Of a DNA stretch of 64,000 bases, positions 55,385 to 63,622 are shown piece by piece (the stretch's first letter is position 1; the number at the start of each line of letters is the position of its first letter). The notes under the pieces are model-generated. The model had not been told where the DNA came from. It made no database searches and saw only the letters and a list, made by a program, of their open reading frames with translations. This DNA is from JBLNDG01 sp050261415. GTDB lineage: Bacteria; Bacillota; Clostridia; Lutisporales; Lutisporaceae. Where the stretch lies: positions 1-64,000 of the forward strand of contig JBLNDG010000061.1 of NCBI GenBank assembly GCA_050261415.1. The letters run 5' to 3'. The position numbers were made by a program, and so were the translations under genes.

Positions 55385-57136
55385 ATGAGGAAAACAAAAA
55401 TTGTATGCACAATAGGACCTGCGACTGAAACTGAGGATATGATTGAGCAGCTTGTCAGAGCCGGCATGAATGTAGCAAGGCTTAATTTTTCCCACGGCAG
55501 CCATGAAGAGCATAAAAGAAGAATTGACCTTATAAAAAAGGTAAGAGACAGATTGGGAAAGCCTGTTGCAATAATGCTTGATACAAAAGGCCCGGAGGTA
55601 AGGCTGGGTTATTTTAAGGAAGGTAAGGCAGAAGTAGAAAAGGGGCAAAGGTTTATCCTGACAATCAGGGACATACAGGGGGACAATACACAGTGCAGCA
55701 TTTCCTATAAGGAGCTTCCGATGGAGGTGGCTATAGGTGCCAGAATACTTATAGCGGATGGGATTATTGAGCTGAAGGTGCTGGAAAAGCATGATACTGA
55801 TGTAATGTGTGAAGTATTGAACGGGGGAACATTAGGGGACAGAAAAAATGTCAATATTCCGGGAGCAACGTCCAAGCTACCGGCTATTACAGAGAAGGAT
55901 ATGCAGGACCTCGTATTTGGGATAGACAATGAAGTTGATTATGTTGCTGCATCCTTTATTCGGAAGGCAACTGACGTACTTGAGATCAGAAAGATACTGG
56001 AGAAAAACAACGGTAAGCACATACAGATAATATCCAAAATAGAAAACCAGGAGGGCGTAGATAATTGCGAAGAGATTCTCAGAGCTTCAGACGGGCTGAT
56101 GGTGGCACGCGGAGACCTTGGAGTGGAGATACCCGCTGAGGATATCCCTCTTGTGCAGAAAATGCTCATCCGGAAAGCAAATGATGCTGGAAAGCCTGTT
56201 ATTACTGCAACTCAAATGCTGGATTCAATGATAAGGAATCCAAGGCCAACCAGAGCGGAAGTTACAGATGTAGCAAACTCAATACTTGATGGCACAGATG
56301 CAATTATGCTGTCCGGGGAAACTGCAGCCGGCAAATACCCTGTTGATACGGTAAAAACCATGGCAGCGATAGCTGAAAGAGCGGAAAGCGCTTTGGATTA
56401 TGGAAAGGGGCTTCACAGCTTTTCCGGAAACCGAATTACGATAGCCAGCGCCATAAGCCATGCTTCCTGTGCTACAGCTTTTGAACTGCAGGCTGCGGCA
56501 ATTATAACCCCGACACAGTCAGGTTCAACAGCCCGAATGGTATCGAAGTTCAGACCAAAGGCTCCCATCATAGCGGCTACTTCGGATGAAATGGTAATGA
56601 GAAGACTATGCCTGAGCTTTGGGGTATATCCGGTTTTGGTACCACCTTCTCAAAACACTGATGAAATAATCGAGTTCTCAGTCAACTCAGCTGTTGCTGC
56701 AGAACTGGTCAAGAGCGGAGATCTTGTTGTAATTACTGCTGGTATTCCTGCAGGAGTGGCAGGTACTACAAACCTTATCAAGGTACATATAGTAGGAGAA
56801 ATACTGGCAAGAGGAATAGGTGTAGGCGATAAGTCTGTGACCGGCAAAGTATGTGTTATGGCAGACCTTGAAAAGGACTACAGCAAGCTTGAGGAAGGGG
56901 ATATACTGGTAACAGGAGCTACCGATAAAGAAATGGTGCCCCTTATGGAAAAGGCTTCAGCTTTTATTGTGGAAGATGGAGGGCTTACCTCCCATGCTGC
57001 AATTGTTGGGATTGTACTTGGGAAGCCGGTAATAGTGGGCGTAAAGGACGCTGTGAACATACTTAGAGATAATCAGATTGTTACGATGGATACAGCCAGA
57101 GGCCTGATTTATAACGGTGAGACAAGAGTGCTGTAA
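55385..57136 (+). CDS. pyk: Pyruvate kinase with C-terminal PEP-utiliser domain
   Basis: This 583-residue pyruvate kinase makes ATP and pyruvate from PEP. It is of the long Bacillus-type form: a catalytic barrel (MLDTKGPEVRLG near 60, ISKIENQEGVDN near 218, MVARGDLGVEIP, DGTDAIMLSGETAAGKYP near 305), an effector domain, and an extra domain from about 475 with GGLTSHAAIVGIVLGKPVIVG that resembles the PEP-utiliser swivelling domain of PPDK and keeps its histidine. ATG 55385 is one base beyond the pfp stop. It ends the pfkA-pfp-pyk operon. Confidence 0.96.
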   Translation: MRKTKIVCTIGPATETEDMIEQLVRAGMNVARLNFSHGSHEEHKRRIDLIKKVRDRLGKPVAIMLDTKGPEVRLGYFKEGKAEVEKGQRFILTIRDIQGDNTQCSISYKELPMEVAIGARILIADGIIELKVLEKHDTDVMCEVLNGGTLGDRKNVNIPGATSKLPAITEKDMQDLVFGIDNEVDYVAASFIRKATDVLEIRKILEKNNGKHIQIISKIENQEGVDNCEEILRASDGLMVARGDLGVEIPAEDIPLVQKMLIRKANDAGKPVITATQMLDSMIRNPRPTRAEVTDVANSILDGTDAIMLSGETAAGKYPVDTVKTMAAIAERAESALDYGKGLHSFSGNRITIASAISHASCATAFELQAAAIITPTQSGSTARMVSKFRPKAPIIAATSDEMVMRRLCLSFGVYPVLVPPSQNTDEIIEFSVNSAVAAELVKSGDLVVITAGIPAGVAGTTNLIKVHIVGEILARGIGVGDKSVTGKVCVMADLEKDYSKLEEGDILVTGATDKEMVPLMEKASAFIVEDGGLTSHAAIVGIVLGKPVIVGVKDAVNILRDNQIVTMDTARGLIYNGETRVL

Positions 57137-57146
57137 ATCCATAGAT

Positions 57147-57198
57147 AAAACCAAACCCCGGGTGAACTGCTGCAGTTTGCTTGGGGTTTGGTTTTACT
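57147..57198 (+). terminator. Terminator of the pfk-pyk operon
   Basis: A 13-bp stem, AAAACCAAACCCC (57147-57159) with GGGGTTTGGTTTT (57183-57195), encloses an inner AACTGC/GCAGTT hairpin and ends in TTTT. The following promoter partly overlaps it. Confidence 0.9.
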
Positions 57199-57216
57199 GT
57201 CCTATTCTGGTATAAT
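57188..57216 (+). promoter_or_regulatory. Promoter of the thioesterase-reductase pair
   Basis: TTGGTT (57188-57193), 17 bp, TATAAT (57211-57216); the gene starts 22 bp later. The -35 overlaps the terminator's right arm. Confidence 0.5.
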
Positions 57217-57237
57217 GTATCTGGAGGTAGTATTAGA

Positions 57238-57660
57238 ATGATAAATCAAACAAAGATAAGAACAAGATATTCAGAAACCGATCAGATGGGAATAATATAC
57301 CATTCAAACTATTTTGTTTATTTTGAAGTCGGGAGAACCAATTATCTCGAGCAGCTCGGGATGACCTATAAAGAGATGGAGCAAATGGGGATTATAATGC
57401 CGGTTACAGAAGTTAACTGCAAGTATATCAAATCAGCCTTGTATTATGATGAGCTTACAATAAATACATATATAAAAGAAATGGGTATAGCAAGGATGAA
57501 ATTCGGCTATCAGGTATATAGAGGGGATGAATTGCTTGCCGAAGGGTTTTCAGAACATGCTTTTGTAGGAAGGGACAATCACAGGCCTCTTAATCTGAAG
57601 AAGCATAACAGGGAGTTATATGATAAAATGTGTGAAATTGCAGAACAAGGGAGGGCTTAA
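57238..57660 (+). CDS. Acyl-CoA thioesterase (YbgC/FadM, hotdog fold)
   Basis: This 140-residue 4-hydroxybenzoyl-CoA thioesterase family protein has TRYSETDQMGIIYHSNYFVYFEVGRTNYL near residues 8-36, which includes the active-site Asp and the helix of the hotdog fold. It hydrolyses short or medium acyl-CoA; substrate specificity is unknown. ATG 57238 follows GGAGG. The next gene begins 1 bp after its stop codon, indicating coupling with the ferredoxin-type reductase. Confidence 0.9.
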   Translation: MINQTKIRTRYSETDQMGIIYHSNYFVYFEVGRTNYLEQLGMTYKEMEQMGIIMPVTEVNCKYIKSALYYDELTINTYIKEMGIARMKFGYQVYRGDELLAEGFSEHAFVGRDNHRPLNLKKHNRELYDKMCEIAEQGRA

Positions 57661-57661
57661 A

Positions 57662-58666
57662 ATGAAATATTCGATATTGGGAAAAACAGGACTTAAAGTA
57701 TCAAGAATAGGTTTTGGAGGTATACCGATACAGCATGTTGACAAGGAAAACTCAAGGAAACTAATTTCAAGAGCTGTAGAACTGGGAATTAATTTAATAG
57801 ATACCGCCAGGGGATATACCGGAAGCGAGAGCCTTATCGGATATGGACTTGAGGGCTTGAGGGATAAGGTGCATTTAGCCACAAAGTCAATGGCCAGAGA
57901 AAAAGCTGCGATGAGGAAGGATATAGAGCTTTCTTTGAAGCTGCTCGAGACTGATTATATTGATTTGTACCAGCTCCATAATGTAGGAACACTTCAGGAT
58001 TTGGATAAGGTAACAACTCCGGGAGGAGCACTGGAGGCACTGATTGAATGCAGGAACGCCGGAATTATTAAGCATATCGGTATTACAAGCCACAGCCTTG
58101 ATGTAATTGAAAAGGCTTTGAATAATGATATATTTGAGACCATACAATATCCCTATAATGCAGTGGAGATTCAAGCCCAGGAGGTTTTTAGAAAAGCCCG
58201 CGGAATGAATCTGGGAGTAATAGCAATGAAGCCTTTAGGCGGTGGTGCGCTTAGAAATGCCAAAGCAGCTCTGAAATTCATATTGCATAATCCGGATATA
58301 AGTAGTGCAATACCCGGGATGGACAGCATAGAACAAGTGGAGGAGAACGTAAGCACAGTAGATGAAATGCCGCTGCTGGAGGAAGAAAGACTTGCGCTTA
58401 TGAAGGAAGCCACGGAGCTTGGAGAACGCTTCTGCAGGAGGTGCGGTTATTGCCAGCCGTGTCCCCAGGGTATTAACATCCCGATGATATTTATACTTGA
58501 AAGCTATTACACGAGATATGATCTTAAGGACTGGGCCGTCGAGAGGTACAAGGCACTCTCGTCAAAAGCGGATGCCTGTGCAAAATGCGGTATTTGCGAG
58601 TCAAAATGCCCATACAAGCTGCCGATAAGGGACATGCTGGACTCAGTAAAAAATATACTGGGATAA
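57662..58666 (+). CDS. Aldo/keto reductase with two C-terminal 4Fe-4S clusters
   Basis: This 334-residue oxidoreductase has an aldo/keto reductase barrel (about 1-250: LGKTGLKVSRIGFGGIPIQ, DTARGYTGSESLIGYGL, YIDLYQLHNVG, IAMKPLGGGALRNA). An added tail has two ferredoxin cysteine sets: CRRCGYCQPCPQGINIP near 260 and CAKCGICESKCPYKLPI near 305. Such fusions are common in anaerobes and probably couple NAD(P)H or ferredoxin to a carbonyl substrate that is unknown. GGGAGGG precedes ATG 57662. It is coupled to the thioesterase. Confidence 0.93.
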   Translation: MKYSILGKTGLKVSRIGFGGIPIQHVDKENSRKLISRAVELGINLIDTARGYTGSESLIGYGLEGLRDKVHLATKSMAREKAAMRKDIELSLKLLETDYIDLYQLHNVGTLQDLDKVTTPGGALEALIECRNAGIIKHIGITSHSLDVIEKALNNDIFETIQYPYNAVEIQAQEVFRKARGMNLGVIAMKPLGGGALRNAKAALKFILHNPDISSAIPGMDSIEQVEENVSTVDEMPLLEEERLALMKEATELGERFCRRCGYCQPCPQGINIPMIFILESYYTRYDLKDWAVERYKALSSKADACAKCGICESKCPYKLPIRDMLDSVKNILG

Positions 58667-58787
58667 TCTGATAATATGTATTCCGTTTGGGATTATAATA
58701 ATACAAGAATGGATACAACATATATATGTATAGAATAGCAAAAATTAGTTAATAATACAGAAAAAACAAGGTAACTGATTCATTTTT

Positions 58788-58816
58788 TGCACCTTAGAAG
58801 GGGTGCATTTTTTTTA
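58788..58816 (+). terminator. Terminator in the gap before the aminopeptidase gene
   Basis: TGCACC (58788-58793) pairs with GGTGCA (58802-58807) around TTAGAAGG, followed by TTTTTTT. It lies 121 bp past the reductase gene. Confidence 0.75.
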
Positions 58817-58923
58817 CACAATTGCTATAAATAGATGAAAAGTTTATAATTAAACATAGATTGTAAGTCATTTGTCAAATTTTATAGTTGTAAAAACAAA
58901 TAATATGAAAGGTGTTGAAATAT

Positions 58924-59991
58924 ATGAAGGATGATAGGATTAGCAAACTTGCGGATGTACTTGTGGAACATTCTTTGAGTATAAAGGAAGGGGATAATGT
59001 AGTTATCCGTTCCGGTTATCAGGCCAAACCGCTTATTGACGAATTCTACAAGAAGGCTGTATTAAAGGGAGCTAATGTATTTACCCATATACTAATTGAT
59101 AACCAGAAAAAATTCCTGATGGAAAATGCAAACGCAAAACAGCTTGAAAAGGTAAGCATGTTTTACGAGGATCTGTACGAAAAGGCTGATGCATTCCTTA
59201 CAATAGAAGCTCCTGAAAATGTAAAGTACCTGTCAAACGTGCTTCCCAGAAAAAATATGGAGTATAATAGAGCGCAAGCTCCTGCAATTCATAAAATAAC
59301 AAATAAAAGATGGGTTATGACGAACTATCCTGTTGAAGCTTTTGCGCAGCAAGCAGATATGTCCCTTGAGGAGTATGAGGATTTCCTGTTTGATGCGGTA
59401 TTGATTGATTATAATAAGCTTGATGAAGAAATGAGCAAGGTCAAAGAAGCATTTGACAATGCTGATACTGTAAGAATTGTCGGCCGTGATACGGATCTGA
59501 CCTTCAGTATTAAAGGCCGCAATGGAATAAAATGCAGCGGACAAAACAATGTTCCTGATGGGGAAGTGTACTATGCACCTGTTACCAATTCAGCCAATGG
59601 TCACATATATTATGAGTTCCCCGCAATAAGATATGGCAGCCAGGTTGATGGGGTAAGGCTAGAGTTCAAGGATGGCAAGGTCGTGAGTGCGAAAGCTGAT
59701 AGAAATGCGGATTTCCTTAACCAAATGCTTGATACCGATAGAGGTGCCAGGTATATAGGCGAATTCGGCATAGGACTTAACTATGGCATAAAGAAGTTTA
59801 TAAAGAACATTTTATTTGATGAAAAGATAGGAGGAACTATACACCTTGCTGTAGGCAACTCCTATGAACTCTCCGGCGGAGATAACAAATCGGATATACA
59901 TTGGGATATGATAAAGGAACTAAGAGATTGCGGCGAAATATATACTGACGGAAAGCTCATCCAGAAAAACGGAGTTTACTTGTTCGATTAA
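58924..59991 (+). CDS. M29-family aminopeptidase
   Basis: This 355-residue metallo-aminopeptidase of the thermophilic aminopeptidase family shows GEFGIGLNYGIKKFIKN near 280 and HLAVGNSYELSGGDNKSDIHWDM near 304, which include the metal-binding Glu, His and Asp residues. It should remove N-terminal residues from cytoplasmic peptides. ATG 58924 is best spaced from GAAAGGTG; GTG 58912 and TTG 58915 overlap that site. It is followed by a strong terminator, so it is monocistronic. Confidence 0.9.
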   Translation: MKDDRISKLADVLVEHSLSIKEGDNVVIRSGYQAKPLIDEFYKKAVLKGANVFTHILIDNQKKFLMENANAKQLEKVSMFYEDLYEKADAFLTIEAPENVKYLSNVLPRKNMEYNRAQAPAIHKITNKRWVMTNYPVEAFAQQADMSLEEYEDFLFDAVLIDYNKLDEEMSKVKEAFDNADTVRIVGRDTDLTFSIKGRNGIKCSGQNNVPDGEVYYAPVTNSANGHIYYEFPAIRYGSQVDGVRLEFKDGKVVSAKADRNADFLNQMLDTDRGARYIGEFGIGLNYGIKKFIKNILFDEKIGGTIHLAVGNSYELSGGDNKSDIHWDMIKELRDCGEIYTDGKLIQKNGVYLFD

Positions 59992-59995
59992 GTAT

Positions 59996-60030
59996 AAGGT
60001 GGGAGGAAAGATTCTCCCACCTTTTGTTTT
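59996..60030 (+). terminator. Terminator after the aminopeptidase gene
   Basis: AAGGTGGGAG (59996-60005) pairs with CTCCCACCTT (60014-60023), followed by TTGTTTTTTA. It isolates the downstream regulator-peptide cassette. Confidence 0.9.
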
Positions 60031-60113
60031 TTATTATTATATGAAATGAACCAATAAAGAAATTCGTGCAATTCATATAAAAAATAACACCATTCAACAA
60101 AAAACACCAAAAA

Positions 60114-60134
60114 ATGTAAAATACATGTTATAAT
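60114..60134 (+). promoter_or_regulatory. Promoter and candidate operator of the TPR regulator gene
   Basis: An extended -10, TGTTATAAT, ends at 60134. The palindrome ATGTA-AAA-TACAT (60114-60126) lies just upstream. No clear -35 is visible. Transcription would start near 60141, downstream of the ATG at 60135, which argues that translation starts later (TTG 60168). Confidence 0.55.
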
Positions 60135-60167
60135 ATGTTTAAAAGTGAAGTAATGGCGGTGAAGCTG

Positions 60168-61409
60168 TTGAAACTGTCAGAAGATAACATATTAGTAATG
60201 CCGGAAAACGAACAAATCAAGAAAGCCATACTGGATAAATATAATTCAATAGTTGAATTTTCATATGATATAAAGCTAAAACATAGTACAGTGAACAAAT
60301 ATTTAAATTCTAAAAGCGGAGGCTCAATTGTCTTTAAGAAGCAACTGTCGAATATATTGGGTAAGAATTACGACGAAATAGTACTTACAGACCAGCAGCA
60401 AATAGATAGGATGGTAGAACATATAACCGAAAATATAAAAGAATATAATCTGGGAAGTGATCTTGCGGTTCTTGAGAAGCTGAAGAACCTTTGTATAAAA
60501 AATAGAATGACTATTAACATGGCTAAGATGTACAGGAATATTGGAATGTACCATTTTTATCGGAATAATTCCTCTATAGCTATAAGCACATTGCAATTTG
60601 CCATTGACTTATTAAAAAAAGATAATTGCACCAACCTCCTGATTGCATACTATTCAGACATTAGCCTGATACATTTTTATAATCGTGAGTACCTGTATGC
60701 CAGAATGTATAATGAGGAGATAGAAGGGCAGCTGCCTAGGGCTCATAGTTTGGAAAAAAGAGTCTTATATTTGCACTATTATAGGTATGGGGTATTACTT
60801 AGTAATATGCAGGAATACGAGCTTTCGAAAGAAAAGTTGGAAAAATCTTTAGAATATGCAGTAACCGAAAGAGATATTTGCCTGACGACTATGAATATAG
60901 GACTTTTACATAAAAGGCAGAGGGATTTAAAGACTGCTCTCAAGTATTACAGCAAAGCCCTGTGCTTAACCGGAGACGATGACTTGAGCAGCAAAGGAAC
61001 AATATATAATAATATTGCAGAAGTATATAAAATGCTTGGACAGTACCAGAAAGCTCTGGATTATATAAATAAAGCCTTTGAATGCACTAGCAATAATGAT
61101 TTGTCACGTGTGTTCATCTACTTTAATACATACACTGAAATAAAAATTTTAATGGGGGAAAGTGAAAGCGTTCTCGATGAGTTTTTAAAGCTTCTTTCTA
61201 AGGTAGAGGATTTTCTGTTATACAAAAGTCTGATTATTGAAGGTATCAACAACATGATAATAATAGCAATCGAGAACAAAGCCATACTGGAAAAACTTGA
61301 AAATACGATAATCGGACTCATTGAGAATAATGAAGGAGATAACGAGGAATATATTAAAGAACTTAAGGTATGCCTTGGAAATATACGACTTTGTTTGAGC
61401 GAACTATAA
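60168..61409 (+). CDS. HTH/TPR regulator, probable RRNPP-type peptide-pheromone receptor
   Basis: This protein of about 413 residues has an N-terminal helix-turn-helix-like segment (residues 17-70: IKKAILDKYNSIVEFSYDIK then STVNKYL). The remaining roughly 340 residues are tetratricopeptide-type helical repeats, for instance MNIGLLHKRQRDLKTALKYY and NNIAEVYKMLGQYQKALDY near 245-310. This is the layout of RRNPP cytoplasmic receptors, which bind re-imported peptides. TTG 60168 is preferred, because GGCGGTG lies 6 bases upstream and the -10 box overlaps the earlier ATG 60135. A gene for a secreted peptide follows after 26 bp. The DNA-binding part is divergent, so an output through protein binding (Rap-like) cannot be excluded. 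Confidence 0.8.
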   Translation: MKLSEDNILVMPENEQIKKAILDKYNSIVEFSYDIKLKHSTVNKYLNSKSGGSIVFKKQLSNILGKNYDEIVLTDQQQIDRMVEHITENIKEYNLGSDLAVLEKLKNLCIKNRMTINMAKMYRNIGMYHFYRNNSSIAISTLQFAIDLLKKDNCTNLLIAYYSDISLIHFYNREYLYARMYNEEIEGQLPRAHSLEKRVLYLHYYRYGVLLSNMQEYELSKEKLEKSLEYAVTERDICLTTMNIGLLHKRQRDLKTALKYYSKALCLTGDDDLSSKGTIYNNIAEVYKMLGQYQKALDYINKAFECTSNNDLSRVFIYFNTYTEIKILMGESESVLDEFLKLLSKVEDFLLYKSLIIEGINNMIIIAIENKAILEKLENTIIGLIENNEGDNEEYIKELKVCLGNIRLCLSEL

Positions 61410-61435
61410 TCTTATTTTGAAAGGTGGTGTCTTAT

Positions 61436-61591
61436 ATGAAGAAAGCGATAATCAGCTTTATACTTGCAGCAACACTTATAATGTCAACAGCCATAACAGT
61501 ATTTGCAGTAGATGATGTAGGACCACAAGTTATAAAAAAAGATTCAACGATTGTAGCACCAATGAGAGTCGACGATGTAGGACCACAATAG
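61436..61591 (+). CDS. Secreted pro-peptide with two VDDVGPQ copies (candidate quorum-sensing pheromone precursor)
   Basis: This 51-codon gene is too short for usual ORF cut-offs. AAAGGTGGTG (61420-61429) is well placed before ATG 61436. Residues 1-24 form a signal peptide: two Lys, a hydrophobic core, and a predicted signal peptidase I site after VFA. The 27-residue exported part begins with VDDVGPQ (residues 25-31), has a short basic spacer (VIKKDSTIVAPMR), and ends with a second VDDVGPQ (45-51) at the extreme C-terminus. The DNA copies (61508-61528 and 61568-61588) differ only at two third-codon positions, both synonymous. The gene follows the TPR regulator by 26 bp. Mature pheromones of Phr, PapR or NprX type are taken from such positions; the exact mature form is unknown. 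Confidence 0.8.
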   Translation: MKKAIISFILAATLIMSTAITVFAVDDVGPQVIKKDSTIVAPMRVDDVGPQ

Positions 61592-61600
61592 AAGCAACAT

Positions 61601-61650
61601 ACAGAAATAAAGCAGGGGAGTGTAACAGCTCTCCTGCTTTATTTCTGTAT
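61601..61650 (+). terminator. Terminator of the regulator-peptide cassette
   Basis: A 20-bp stem with a single G-T pair has left arm 61601-61620 and right arm 61629-61648, with loop TGTAACAG. A weak T-rich tail (TATATTTTATATAT) follows. It is 9 bp after the pro-peptide stop codon, so the two genes form a closed unit. Confidence 0.85.
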
Positions 61651-61705
61651 ATTTTATATATACATAAGTGAAAATATATGTAAAAAAGTATTGGAGAGTG
61701 TTGCT

Positions 61706-62278
61706 GTGGAAAAGAATCGCCTGTTGGACATTGTGATCTCCGATGAAGAAGAAAGGGAAGAGCAAATACATGAATTGATAAAAGGGAAGCAGTCATTGAA
61801 TATAAATACGGAGTTATCAAAGCAATTGACACTGGGACAACGTATGTCGGACAAAATCGCAACCTTTACCGGCAGTTGGCCTTTCCTTGGTATTTTCAGC
61901 ATTATTATAGCTGTTTGGGCGGTAGTGAATACGGAAATAATATTGCATAAACCCTTTGATCCGTATCCATATGTGTTTTTGAACCTTATACTGGCCTGCA
62001 TATCCTCGATACAAGCTCCGATAATCATGATGAGCCAGAACAGGGAATCACAGAAAGACAGGCTGCGTTCGGAAAACGATTATTTGATTAATTTAAAGTC
62101 TGAAATTCTGCTGGAAGACCTTCATATGAAGATTGACGATATTATAAAAGAACAAAACCTGTTGAAAAAAGAGCTTAGAGATATTAAGATGGAAATGGAA
62201 AAGAGTAGTATGAAGATGGGGTGTGAGCATAATGGAAAAGACGGTGCCGGTAGAGAAAAACCGGGATTATATAGTTGA
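61706..62278 (+). CDS. DUF1003 membrane protein
   Basis: This protein of about 190 residues belongs to the DUF1003 family. It has a cytoplasmic N-terminus, two membrane helices near residues 63-80 and 90-112, the conserved LTLGQRMSDKIATFTGSWPFLG before the first and QAPIIMMSQNRESQKDRLRSENDY after the second, and a C-terminal coiled coil. Function of the family is unknown. GTG 61706 fits GGAGAGTG better than TTG 61691. Its 3' end overlaps the methyltransferase gene by 47 bp. Confidence 0.85.
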   Translation: MEKNRLLDIVISDEEEREEQIHELIKGKQSLNINTELSKQLTLGQRMSDKIATFTGSWPFLGIFSIIIAVWAVVNTEIILHKPFDPYPYVFLNLILACISSIQAPIIMMSQNRESQKDRLRSENDYLINLKSEILLEDLHMKIDDIIKEQNLLKKELRDIKMEMEKSSMKMGCEHNGKDGAGREKPGLYS

Positions 62279-63614
62279 TATCACTGGGCTTACCAGTGAG
62301 GGCTCTGGGGTAGCAAGAATAGAAGGTTTTACGGTATTCATTGAAGGAGCTCTTCCTGAGGAGCGGGCAGAAATAAAAATAGTAAAGGTGCTGAAAAACT
62401 ACGCATTCGGGAAGCTAATAAAAATATTGAAGCCTTCGCCGGGCAGGGTTGAGCCATCCTGTGGAGTAGTGAAAAGATGCGGGGGCTGCCAGCTGCAGCA
62501 CATGAGTTATGAAGCACAGCTGCAATACAAGACCCTTCAGGTAAAGGATGCAATTGAACGTCTGGGAGGGCTTAAAGGGGTTACGGTTCATGAGACAATA
62601 GGCATGGACAATCCATGGCGATACAGGAACAAGGCACAGTTTCCTGTAGGAATGGACGGGGACGTCATGATAGGCTTCTATGCAAACAGAAGCCACGAAA
62701 TCATTAATACTCCTCAATGTTCGATTCAGGACAAAATCAATGATAAAGCAACACAAATAGTCAGGGAATTCATAAAAAAGTATGGTATAAGCGTGTATGA
62801 CGAAAACACAGGTAGGGGACTTATAAGGCACGTGGTTACTCGAAAGGGCTTCAGAACAGGGGAAGTGATGGTTTGCATAGTGATAAACGGTGATTCGCTT
62901 CCTTGCGATAAAGTCTTGGTAGAGCAGCTCAAAGGCAGTGTTGACAATCTGAAAAGCGTAGTATTGAATGTTAACAAAAAGAATACCAACATAATTCTGG
63001 GTGACAGAAACATTGTGATATTCGGCGAAGAAGCAATATATGACTACATAGGTGAGTTTAAATTCAGGATTTCACCGCTTTCATTCTTTCAGGTCAATCC
63101 TGTACAGACGGAGGTTCTATACAGCAAGGCACTGGAGTATGCAGACCTGAAGGGCGATGAGACAGTATTTGATGCATATTGTGGAATTGGTACCATTTCA
63201 CTTTTCCTAAGCAAAAAAGCAAGAAAGGTCTATGGAGTTGAGATAGTATCGCAGGCAATTGACAACGCAAAAGAGAATGCCAGATTGAACGGTATAAGGA
63301 ATGCATCCTTTATAGTGGGGGAATCAGAGACTATAATACCTGAAATGTATGACAGGGGAATCAAGGCCGATGTAATAGTAGTGGATCCTCCCAGGAAAGG
63401 CTGTGATGAAAAGCTCCTTGAGGTAATTGCACAGATGAGCCCTGAAAGAGTAGTCTATGTCTCGTGCAATCCGGCAACCTTAGCCAGGGATTTGAAATAT
63501 CTTTCCGAGAGGGGATACCGGGTTAAGGAGATTCAACCCGTTGATATGTTTCCCCAGACGAGCCATGTTGAGAGTATAGTTCTGATGACGAATTGTGGTT
63601 TGAGGGGCAAATAA
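62232..63614 (+). CDS. rlmD: 23S rRNA (uracil-5-)-methyltransferase RlmD/RlmCD family
   Basis: This 460-residue SAM-dependent RNA m5U methyltransferase has an N-terminal TRAM domain (about 8-65) and the 4Fe-4S cysteines Cys77, Cys83, Cys86 (CGVVKRCGGCQLQHM) and near 162. The SAM motif is FDAYCGIGTISLFLS near 310 and the catalytic Cys is in VSCNPATLARDL near 415. ATG 62232 follows GGGGTG at 8 bases. The gene overlaps the DUF1003 gene in another frame. Confidence 0.94.
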   Translation: MEKTVPVEKNRDYIVDITGLTSEGSGVARIEGFTVFIEGALPEERAEIKIVKVLKNYAFGKLIKILKPSPGRVEPSCGVVKRCGGCQLQHMSYEAQLQYKTLQVKDAIERLGGLKGVTVHETIGMDNPWRYRNKAQFPVGMDGDVMIGFYANRSHEIINTPQCSIQDKINDKATQIVREFIKKYGISVYDENTGRGLIRHVVTRKGFRTGEVMVCIVINGDSLPCDKVLVEQLKGSVDNLKSVVLNVNKKNTNIILGDRNIVIFGEEAIYDYIGEFKFRISPLSFFQVNPVQTEVLYSKALEYADLKGDETVFDAYCGIGTISLFLSKKARKVYGVEIVSQAIDNAKENARLNGIRNASFIVGESETIIPEMYDRGIKADVIVVDPPRKGCDEKLLEVIAQMSPERVVYVSCNPATLARDLKYLSERGYRVKEIQPVDMFPQTSHVESIVLMTNCGLRGK

Positions 63615-63622
63615 GGCAGGTC

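Noticed and set aside
60135..60167. ATG at 60135 as the start of the TPR regulator
   Set aside because: It directly abuts the TATAAT -10 box and has no ribosome binding site. TTG 60168 has GGCGGTG at the right distance. ATG 60153 remains a weaker alternative.
60168..61591. An Agr-type (cyclic peptide) signalling system
   Set aside because: No AgrB, histidine kinase or response regulator gene is present, and the peptide has no cysteine for ring formation.
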